Below, piece after piece: positions 8,756-16,102 of a stretch of DNA of 33,671 nucleotides. The stretch comes from Ilumatobacteraceae bacterium (lineage in GTDB: Bacteria > Actinomycetota > Acidimicrobiia > Acidimicrobiales > Ilumatobacteraceae). Below the pieces are notes generated by a model, which worked only from the letters and a program-made list of their open reading frames with translations, searched no databases and was not told the origin of the DNA. Every line of letters begins with the position of its first letter. Within the stretch, counting starts at the first letter, position 1. A program made the translations under genes and the position numbers. The DNA lies in contig JALRDI010000353.1 of the NCBI GenBank assembly GCA_023257035.1, positions 1 through 33,671 on the forward strand, given 5' to 3'.

Positions 8756-9997
8756 ATGCCTCGCCAACCAGGTTCTGAGAAACAGATGCGTTCGATTCTT
8801 CACATCGATATGAACGCGTTTTTTGTTTCGGTCGAACTTCTTGACCGCCCTGACCTGGTCGGTCTGCCGGTTGTTGTCGGGGCGAGTTCTGATCGTGGAG
8901 TAGTTGCTGCTGCGTCGTATGAGGCGCGCCAATATGGGGTTCGGTCAGCGATGTCAGGAGCAGAAGCAAAACGCCGGTGTCCTGAACTCATTGCGCTGTC
9001 TCCGAATCACCGCAAGTACGGAGAGATGAGTGCTCGGGTGCGGAACATTTTCGAACGGCACACTGACCTAGTTGAGCCATTGGCGCTCGATGAGGCATTC
9101 CTCGATGTGACAGAGCCAGCTCGCGACCTTCACTGTGCCGCGGAGTTGGCGAGAATGATACGTCAGCAGATCTTCGACGAGCTTGGCCTTGGGAGCTCGG
9201 TCGGTGTGGCGACAAATAAGTTCATTGCGAAATTGGCCTCCGTTGACGCAAAACCTATTCCGACGACCTCTGGAGTGCAGCCTGGTCCAGGTGTCGTTGT
9301 GGTTGACGCAGGAAGCGAGTTTGAGTACGTCCAACGACTTGAGGTTGGTCGGCTTTGGGGAGTGGGGCCAAAGTCTCGGGAGAAATTACGCAGGGTCGGT
9401 ATCCGTACTGTCCCCGATGTGACATCGATGCCGCGCGAAGTGCTTCGATCCCAATTAGGTGATGCGTTGACAGGTCAACTCATCGAGTTGGCGAACGGCC
9501 GCGACGACCGACCAGTGGTCCCAGATCGAGAGGCGAAATCGATTGGGCATGAGGAGACGTTTGGATCTGACATCACCGATACAGAGTCACTACATCGTGA
9601 GCTCATCCGAATGATTGACATCGTGGCTGGTCGCGTTCGATCTGGAATTGGTGGTGCAAGAACCTGGTCAATCAAAATCCGGCTCCATGACTTCTCCACA
9701 ATCTCACGGTCGCGAACATGGGATACGCCGATGTCATCGGTGTCCGAAGTCGCAGATGCTCTCGATGATCTGCTTATCGAGGCGGTTGCTGCTCGTCCCG
9801 TCAGGTTGCTCGGGGTGAGTGCTTCGAGTTTCGGGTCTCCAGTTGAACAATTGGACCTTTTTTCAAGTGCCGGAGCCGAGCGAGGGCTGCGAGACACTGC
9901 GGTCGATGCGGTGCGGGAGCGTTTCGGAGGTGACGCAATACGTCTTGCAGGCACCCTTGAATCGAGATCTGACGAGATTCCGCCGCGTAGGCGTTGA
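8756..9997 (+). CDS. dinB: DNA polymerase IV (Y-family)
   Basis: ILHIDMNAFFVSVE, LALDEAFLDVT, SVGVATNKFIAKLAS and a QLDLF clamp-binding motif near the C-terminus. Confidence 0.93.
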   Translation: MPRQPGSEKQMRSILHIDMNAFFVSVELLDRPDLVGLPVVVGASSDRGVVAAASYEARQYGVRSAMSGAEAKRRCPELIALSPNHRKYGEMSARVRNIFERHTDLVEPLALDEAFLDVTEPARDLHCAAELARMIRQQIFDELGLGSSVGVATNKFIAKLASVDAKPIPTTSGVQPGPGVVVVDAGSEFEYVQRLEVGRLWGVGPKSREKLRRVGIRTVPDVTSMPREVLRSQLGDALTGQLIELANGRDDRPVVPDREAKSIGHEETFGSDITDTESLHRELIRMIDIVAGRVRSGIGGARTWSIKIRLHDFSTISRSRTWDTPMSSVSEVADALDDLLIEAVAARPVRLLGVSASSFGSPVEQLDLFSSAGAERGLRDTAVDAVRERFGGDAIRLAGTLESRSDEIPPRRR

Positions 9998-10061
9998 GTC
10001 CGGGCTCGTTGCGTGCGAAACTATGCAGGACGACATCGTTCACTAACGACAGGAATTTTCG

Positions 10062-10379
10062 ATGCCACTTTCTGAAGACGAGCAGCGCATATTGCGCCAG
10101 ATCGAGCAAGAGCTCGAGCAGGATCCGTCATTTTCAGAACGCGGCGTCGCGCTGTCGAGACGGCGGCTCGTTATCTCGCTTCTTGGCGCATCTGTTGGAA
10201 TCGTTGCCACAGTGTTGTCGCTCGCAGTGAGTTACTTGCTTGCGTTCGTTCTCTTTGTAGGTGTTGTTGTGCTTGGAGTGATTGCCGCGAACGAGATTGC
10301 TGTTATCAGCCGCGAGCAATTGAGCGGGGCCTCAATGTCGTCATGGGCGGCTGCGGCTCGAGCACGTCGGCAAGGTTGA
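10062..10379 (+). CDS. DUF3040 family membrane protein
   Basis: MPLSEDEQRILRQIEQELEQDPSF N-terminus typical of DUF3040, followed by two TM segments. Confidence 0.85.
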   Translation: MPLSEDEQRILRQIEQELEQDPSFSERGVALSRRRLVISLLGASVGIVATVLSLAVSYLLAFVLFVGVVVLGVIAANEIAVISREQLSGASMSSWAAAARARRQG

Positions 10380-10385
10380 TTAGAT

Positions 10386-11261
10386 ATGGCCGATGAGGCT
10401 CTTTCAACTGATTCGATCGATGTGCGCCTGGTGGTCGACCTTGGTGAGCGTCATCTCGCCGTTGGGATCATCGATGGCGAAGGCAATGTTGGGGTGCGCG
10501 ACAGAGTCGTGACGCCCACGAAGGATCGACTTTCAGCGCTTACCCGCCTCATTCATCGGGTGCTTGCGGCGACTCCGGCAGATCAACGCCCGGTGTTGTC
10601 CGCTGCCACAGGTCCCGGACCAGTTGACGAAGATCTTGGGGGTTTTTCTCCGATTGGCCCGAATGAGTGGAATGGCTTGCGCATTAGAGACGCGATTTCA
10701 GAAATTGTTGGATGCCCAACAATCCTCGAGACCACGGGTCGGGCTTACGCACTGGCAGCCTCAGGCGGAAATTCAGTGATCGGCGTGCATCTCGGTGATG
10801 ACGTCGACGGGGGAGTTGTTGTCGGTGGGAGACTGCTCTCTGGTGAGCGAGGTTCAGTTGGGGCGTTTGGGCACATAGGGGTAGAAGTTGATGGCCGGCC
10901 ATGCATATGCGGCAAGTCAGGGTGTCTCGAGACGTATGCGAGTGTTCGTGGAATCGAAGAGTCAACTGGTCGAGGGTTGGTTTCAACTCCAGCATCGCTC
11001 ATCACCCAGTCCGGGATGATGGTTGCCCGAGCATGTGCCTCTCTTGCGGCGATGATGGACATTAATCAGATTCGAATCGGCGGGGTAGTGGTTGAGGCCT
11101 TTCGCGAGGCGTTTATCGATTCGATTCATCACGAACTTGTCGAACGGTCGCGACTGACGCACCTTCAAAACCTCGATGTTGCCGTCGCCCAATTCCATGT
11201 GCTCGCTGGAGCTTCGGCGGTCGCGTTAGCGGCAGCGCCAATGTCCACAGCTGCGATCTAG
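10386..11261 (+). CDS. ROK-fold protein with degenerate kinase motifs
   Basis: Intact zinc motif GHIGVEVDGRPCICGKSGCLETYAS, but phosphate-1 (DLGERH), the catalytic ENDA region (ETTG) and GTGIGGG (LGDDVDGG) are altered. Confidence 0.8.
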   Translation: MADEALSTDSIDVRLVVDLGERHLAVGIIDGEGNVGVRDRVVTPTKDRLSALTRLIHRVLAATPADQRPVLSAATGPGPVDEDLGGFSPIGPNEWNGLRIRDAISEIVGCPTILETTGRAYALAASGGNSVIGVHLGDDVDGGVVVGGRLLSGERGSVGAFGHIGVEVDGRPCICGKSGCLETYASVRGIEESTGRGLVSTPASLITQSGMMVARACASLAAMMDINQIRIGGVVVEAFREAFIDSIHHELVERSRLTHLQNLDVAVAQFHVLAGASAVALAAAPMSTAAI

Positions 11262-11316
11262 ACGCGTATATCGCTCCGCTACAGCAGCGAGGGTTGCGAT
11301 GGCTACGATTCTCCTC

Positions 11317-12537
11317 ATGCTTCCTGTGTATGACGTAGACGCCGATGCCTATCGCGCAAAGGTGAAGTCCTTTCTTGCCGACAAGTTGCCAAGTGGCTTC
11401 CGAGGAATCGGAACTCTTGAGGGTGATGAAGTTACTGAATTCGTCACTGACTGGCGAAAGACATTGTATGAATCGGGATATCTGGCACCAGGCTGGCCTC
11501 AGAAATACGGTGGAGCCGGACTCTCTGCCCTTGAGCAGGTGATTCTTGCAGAGGAGTTCGCCCTCGCTGGAGTGCCAACTGGCGGCCCGAACGACACATT
11601 CGGCATTCAAATGCTTGGCAACACGTTGCTGATAATGGGCAGCGAAGAGCAGCGCGAGTATTACCTGCCTCGTGTGCTGTCAGGCGAAGACACATGGTGC
11701 CAGGGCTACTCGGAGCCAAACGCAGGATCTGACCTTGGAAATGTTGGGCTCAAGGCCCATCTAGACGGTGACCAGTGGGTGCTGAACGGCCAAAAAATCT
11801 GGACGTCGGCAGGGCATCTCGCCGATCACATTTTCACACTTGCTCGAACCGACCCGGATGCTCCAAAGCACAAGGGCATTTCGTTCCTTCTCGTCGATAT
11901 GCGCCAACCTGGAGTTGAGGTTCGCCCGATCAAGATGCTCAATGGTGACTCGGAATTCAATGAGGTGTTCTATACCGACGCGGTGTGCCCGAAGGACAAC
12001 GTCGTTGGCGGCGTGAACAATGGTTGGGCTGTTGCTATGACGCTTCTCGGTTTCGAGCGAGGCGAATCAGCGGCAACGATGCCAATTCGTTTCCAAGCAG
12101 AAATCGACCGCTTGTTGATGCTTGCAGCTGAGCGAGGATTGACAAAAGACCCGGTGATCCGACAGGACTTGATGAAGGCCTACGGCAAGGTTCAGATCAT
12201 GCGATACAACGGCATGCGGGTATTGACGCAATTCTTGAAGGGTCACCACCCTGGTCCAGATGCGGCAATCTCGAAGTTGTATTGGAGTGAGTATCACCTC
12301 ACTGTGACTGAATTGTCGACGAAGATCCTTGGGGCCGAGGCAATGGTTCCGGTTGGTCGGCGTCCTTCTTCCTCATTCCAAACCGATGACACCGGCGCTC
12401 CGAACTCTTCGGCCTCGTGGGTTGGAACCTTCCTGTCCGCCCGTGCCGGGACGATTTACGCCGGATCATCACAGGTGCAGCGAAACATCATCGGTGAGAT
12501 GGTTCTCGGACTGCCAAAGGAGCCCCGTCCGGCGTGA
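11317..12537 (+). CDS. Acyl-CoA dehydrogenase
   Basis: CQGYSEPNAGSDLGNVGLKA, QKIWTSAGHLAD, FERGESA, AGTIYAGSSQVQRNIIGEMVLGLPK. Start chosen at MLPVYDV (11317); the ORF track starts at 11299. Confidence 0.9.
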   Translation: MLPVYDVDADAYRAKVKSFLADKLPSGFRGIGTLEGDEVTEFVTDWRKTLYESGYLAPGWPQKYGGAGLSALEQVILAEEFALAGVPTGGPNDTFGIQMLGNTLLIMGSEEQREYYLPRVLSGEDTWCQGYSEPNAGSDLGNVGLKAHLDGDQWVLNGQKIWTSAGHLADHIFTLARTDPDAPKHKGISFLLVDMRQPGVEVRPIKMLNGDSEFNEVFYTDAVCPKDNVVGGVNNGWAVAMTLLGFERGESAATMPIRFQAEIDRLLMLAAERGLTKDPVIRQDLMKAYGKVQIMRYNGMRVLTQFLKGHHPGPDAAISKLYWSEYHLTVTELSTKILGAEAMVPVGRRPSSSFQTDDTGAPNSSASWVGTFLSARAGTIYAGSSQVQRNIIGEMVLGLPKEPRPA

Positions 12538-12809
12538 GCGGATCGTTAGCGAGGACCCGGTTCGTTCTCGCTGTTGTACTCGCTATTGGTCGCCGTCCGA
12601 AGCTTTGGACGACTGCCATGCGGCAGGCGCAATTGCTTGCTCCCAAGGGATGGACTCGACGATTTCCGTTCCTCCCGTTGCCTGCACCGGATTACCTTGC
12701 GTTCAGGACGGTGACCCAGTACGGCACAAGTAATCACCCGCCAACATCGAGAGATGTGCTGGAATATCTTGCGTGGTGTGGTCAGATGCGCCGGCTAGCC
12801 GGCCAGTGA
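12534..12809 (+). CDS. Hypothetical protein
   Basis: GTGA 4-bp overlap with the acyl-CoA dehydrogenase stop; 91 aa; no domain recognised. Confidence 0.55.
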   Translation: MSGSLARTRFVLAVVLAIGRRPKLWTTAMRQAQLLAPKGWTRRFPFLPLPAPDYLAFRTVTQYGTSNHPPTSRDVLEYLAWCGQMRRLAGQ

Positions 12810-12835
12810 TTCGGCAGGACGTGCAGGCGTAGCCG

Positions 12836-13333
12836 ATGCGGAACGTGCTCGTGCTGAATGCAAGTTTCGAGCCGTTGAGTGTTGTGTCTGCGCGGAGAGC
12901 GACGTGTTTGGTGCTGGCTGAGAAAGCCGAAATCGTTGAGGCTGGTGACGAGTTGTTGAGATCTCCGTCTATCGTAATGAACATCCCGCTCGTCGTTAGA
13001 TTGCGCTACATGGTGAAGGCTCCTCGTCAACGCCGGGCAGTGCTCTCGAGACGAGCAGTATTCGCTCGTGATGATTATGAGTGCCAGTACTGCGGAGGTC
13101 ATGCTGACTCGATCGACCACGTCTTTCCGCGTTCTCGGGGTGGTATGCACAGTTGGGAAAATCTTGTAGCGGCATGCAAGCCGTGCAATCTTGCAAAGCG
13201 TGATCGAACGCCGGAAGAGGCCGGGATGGTGCTGAGGCGGCCATCGGTTGCGCCGAAGTCCCCAGCGTGGGTGGTAATCGGTGTTTCTCGAATGCCATCG
13301 GCCTGGCGCGCATATCTTCCGGTCGCAAGTTGA
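12836..13333 (+). CDS. HNH endonuclease family protein
   Basis: RNVLVLNASFEPLSVV N-terminus; CQYCGG...SIDHVFPRSRGGMHSWENLVAACKPCNLAKRDRTP HNH and zinc motifs. Confidence 0.92.
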   Translation: MRNVLVLNASFEPLSVVSARRATCLVLAEKAEIVEAGDELLRSPSIVMNIPLVVRLRYMVKAPRQRRAVLSRRAVFARDDYECQYCGGHADSIDHVFPRSRGGMHSWENLVAACKPCNLAKRDRTPEEAGMVLRRPSVAPKSPAWVVIGVSRMPSAWRAYLPVAS

Positions 13334-13989
13334 AGACCGAGTCAGGCGTCCGAAACGCGTCGGCAAGCGAATTGCATGCGGTGACACCGATCTGGCGCGA
13401 AGGGGTTCGCGTGATGCGGTGTATTCCAACTGCCACCACTCTTGTTCTCGGCTCTCGACAGGCAGAGGAAATTGTTGATCGACATGCTGCGGGGAGAACG
13501 GGGCTCGAGATCGTTCGACGGCGCTCAGGTGGCGGTGCCGTCCTCGTTGATGCGAATCATTCTGTATGGATTGATATAGAAGTTGGCATTGAGGACGTTC
13601 GCTATTGCGCTGAACCGATGGCAATGATGGCCAAAGTGGGGCAGTGGTGGATGGAGGCTCTCAGATCTCTCAACTGTTGCCCACCTGATCTCTGGCAGTT
13701 CGAGGGTGCGATGGAGTGTGACGCCGGGGGCGATGTCATCTGTTTCGCTGGTCGGGCTCATGGAGAACTCATGGTGGGTGAGTCGAAACTCGTCGGACTG
13801 AGTCAGCGTCGTACACGTGATGGAGCGCGAGTCCAGGGGCAGCTGCACTTCGCAGATCCAACCGATGTCATGTTGAAAGTTCTCGCCGAGTCATCACCGC
13901 TCACGCGGCGGCCGGCACTGATATCTGGACCATGCCGAGAGATCATCGATGCGGGTCTCCTCGCTGCCTTGACTGCTGCGATCGTCTGA
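13330..13989 (+). CDS. Lipoate-protein ligase A-like (BPL/LPL domain) protein
   Basis: ASASELHAV...ATTLVLGSRQ...IVRRRSGGGAVLVDANHSVWIDIEV; GESKLVGLSQRRTRDGARVQG. Start uncertain: a TTG at 13330 overlaps the HNH stop; the ORF track starts at 13267. Confidence 0.75.
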   Translation: MKTESGVRNASASELHAVTPIWREGVRVMRCIPTATTLVLGSRQAEEIVDRHAAGRTGLEIVRRRSGGGAVLVDANHSVWIDIEVGIEDVRYCAEPMAMMAKVGQWWMEALRSLNCCPPDLWQFEGAMECDAGGDVICFAGRAHGELMVGESKLVGLSQRRTRDGARVQGQLHFADPTDVMLKVLAESSPLTRRPALISGPCREIIDAGLLAALTAAIV

Positions 13990-14002
13990 CTCTTTCCCGA
14001 CA

Positions 14003-14078
14003 ATCAACTTCACGGATCACATGATTTCGGCAATTTGGATGTTGTCGATCTGACTCGCTGGATCAACATCACGGATCA
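14003..14078. repeat. 17-bp direct repeat pair upstream of mraZ
   Basis: ATCAACTTCACGGATCA at 14003-14019 and ATCAACATCACGGATCA at 14062-14078 (16/17 identical, 59-bp offset). Confidence 0.7.
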
Positions 14079-14148
14079 TCTCGACCGAAGGAATTTGTTG
14101 ATGACGCGGAATCAGCCTCGAACCTCATTGGTCTGCCAGCGCACAGTA

Positions 14149-14198
14149 TTGGGAGTAATTGGTGGAAAATGGTTGATATTGGTGTTAATAGGTGAAAT
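14149..14198 (+). promoter_or_regulatory. Tandem MraZ-box-like repeats (five decamers) in the mraZ upstream region
   Basis: TTGGGAGTAA|TTGGTGGAAA|ATGGTTGATA|TTGGTGTTAA|TAGGTGAAAT: TGG/AGG core every 10 nt. Confidence 0.75.
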
Positions 14199-14265
14199 AC
14201 TTATTGGGCTCACGAGAAACCGCAACTCATGAGCCGAGGCGGAGCGGATCGAAAGGGAGGGAACG

Positions 14266-14688
14266 ATGTTCGTCGGCGTGTACGACCGAAGCATCGACGA
14301 CAATGGTCGTCTTGGCCTTCCTGCCCCATTCCGCACCGAACTCGGTGACCGTTGTTACGCAACTCTTGATCCACAGGGTTGCATCACCCTCCGGACGGTC
14401 GCCGTATTCGAAACTGAGGCGAACGACGTCATCGAGGCCGTAAAGTCCGGCACTGCGACTCCAACACAGCGCCGATCTGTCGCAACGCGAACGGTCTCGG
14501 TGTCGGTCGATAAGCAAGGGCGACTCACACTAGACGACAAGGCTCGAGAGTTCGCTGGCTTAACCGATGGAGATCAGGTGATGATCGTCGGAAACCTCAA
14601 TTCCATCGAGGTGTGGCGGCCATCTCGTTACGAGACCATCGCAGCGGAAGACTTGCACGAGGCGAACCCGCGGGTGTGGCAGGACTGA
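14266..14688 (+). CDS. mraZ: Transcriptional regulator MraZ
   Basis: MFVGVYDRSIDDNGRLGLPAPFR...CITLR and a second SpoVT/AbrB-like half (VDKQGRLTLDDKAREFAGL); RBS AGGGAGG; first gene of the dcw cluster. Confidence 0.95.
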   Translation: MFVGVYDRSIDDNGRLGLPAPFRTELGDRCYATLDPQGCITLRTVAVFETEANDVIEAVKSGTATPTQRRSVATRTVSVSVDKQGRLTLDDKAREFAGLTDGDQVMIVGNLNSIEVWRPSRYETIAAEDLHEANPRVWQD

Positions 14689-15644
14689 TGTCAGTGGCTG
14701 ACGCACAGCGCGCTTCTTTTTCTCACGACCCCGTGATGCGAGACGAGATCGTTGACGTCTTCGCCGACGTCCCGTCCGGAACAATTCTTGATGCCACTCT
14801 TGGCGGAGGAGGCCATTCTGAGGCGCTCCTTGAATCCCGAGAAGATATCGATGTCATCGGACTTGATCGCGACCCTGATGCGATTGCAGCTGCAACCGCT
14901 CGACTTGAGCGGTTTGGGTCCCGATTTCGCACGACCATGCGGCGGTATGACGACATCGACGGTGGTCTTGCCGAACACGGGGTTGAGCGTCTGAGTGGAG
15001 CTCTTTTCGACCTCGGAGTGTCCTCCTATCAACTCGACGAAGGAAGTCGAGGATTTAGTTATCGCCACGACGGCCCTCTCGATATGCGGATGGGTCCGGA
15101 TACCACGTGGACCGCAGACGATGTGGTCAACGGCTACGACGTCAAGAAATTGGCCGACGTCATACGCCGCTACGGCGAAGAACGGTTCGCATCACGTATT
15201 GCGCAAGCCATCGTTGCCGCCCGGCCGATTGAGACGACAAACCAGCTTGCAGAAGTAGTTGTTGCCGCGATCCCAGCGCCAGCCCGACGAACTGGCGGAC
15301 ACCCTGCGAAGAGAACCTTTCAGGCCATTCGAATCGAAGTGAACGGGGAACTCGATGCCTTGCCGGTTGCGATTGATGCGGCAATCGACCGGGTCGTGCC
15401 TGGTGGGCGAGTGGCGGTGCTGTCGTACCACTCAGGTGAAGATCGAATCGTCAAGCAGCGAATGCTGAACGCGTCAAATCGCTGCGAATGTCCACCGGAG
15501 TTGCCGTGTGTCTGTGGCGCAGTACAGACCGTACGCATCGTTCGAAAGATTGCGAAGAAGCCGTCAACATCTGAGATGGAGCGCAACCGCCGTTCGACTT
15601 CTGCACGACTGCGAGTTGTTGAGCGAATCGAAGAGGAATCCTGA
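14688..15644 (+). CDS. rsmH: 16S rRNA (cytosine(1402)-N(4))-methyltransferase
   Basis: HDPVMRDEIVDVF, DATLGGGGHSEALLE, GLDRDPDAIAAA, ALFDLGVSSYQLDEGSRGFSYRHDGPLDMRM. Start TGATG-coupled to mraZ. Confidence 0.95.
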   Translation: MSVADAQRASFSHDPVMRDEIVDVFADVPSGTILDATLGGGGHSEALLESREDIDVIGLDRDPDAIAAATARLERFGSRFRTTMRRYDDIDGGLAEHGVERLSGALFDLGVSSYQLDEGSRGFSYRHDGPLDMRMGPDTTWTADDVVNGYDVKKLADVIRRYGEERFASRIAQAIVAARPIETTNQLAEVVVAAIPAPARRTGGHPAKRTFQAIRIEVNGELDALPVAIDAAIDRVVPGGRVAVLSYHSGEDRIVKQRMLNASNRCECPPELPCVCGAVQTVRIVRKIAKKPSTSEMERNRRSTSARLRVVERIEEES

Positions 15645-16102
15645 TGGCCATTGCATTGCGCAAACCAGCGAGCGGGTCGCCAGCTTCCCGACGTCCAACA
15701 CTTCAAGTCGTCGAGGCTCGTCGTCGCACAACCCGAGTTGTCGTGTTCACCGCAACTTTGGTCGCAATTGGTCTCGGCACCCTCGCCGTCATTCACACCC
15801 AGATTGCGTCACGCCAAGCTGTCATCGATCAACTTGACCGAAGTATCGCTGAGGAGAACGATCGCTTCGACACTCTTCGCGCTGTCCGAGCTGAACTCCG
15901 TGCTCCCGTGCGCCTCGACCAACGGGCTCGTGAACTCGGTATGGCGCCAGCACTCGACAGCAGCTTCTTGTCGGTCGACCCTCTAGTACTGGCAATGGCG
16001 ATGGCATCGACGAGCACCGATAACGACGTTGCTGATGTCCCGGACTATCTCGGCCCGCTAGACCAATTCCGCATGGTCAAGATCATGAATGGGATGGACT
16101 GA
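15644..16102 (+). CDS. ftsL: FtsL-like septum formation protein
   Basis: Single TM followed by a coiled coil (QAVIDQLDRSIAEENDRFDTLRAVRAEL); located between rsmH and ftsI. Confidence 0.8.
   Translation: MAIALRKPASGSPASRRPTLQVVEARRRTTRVVVFTATLVAIGLGTLAVIHTQIASRQAVIDQLDRSIAEENDRFDTLRAVRAELRAPVRLDQRARELGMAPALDSSFLSVDPLVLAMAMASTSTDNDVADVPDYLGPLDQFRMVKIMNGMD

Noticed and set aside
12836-13333. HNH gene as part of a mobile intron or defence system
   Set aside because: No intron, integrase, methylase or flanking repeats; it is a common free-standing actinobacterial HNH protein.
12782-13624. 280-aa minus-strand ORF opposite the HNH and lipoate-ligase-like genes
   Set aside because: Arg/His-rich low-quality translation; the opposite strand has clear HNH and BPL/LPL motifs.
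14035-14232. 65-aa ORF upstream of mraZ
   Set aside because: Spans the MraZ-box array and the direct repeat; no RBS and no domain. Better explained as a regulatory region.
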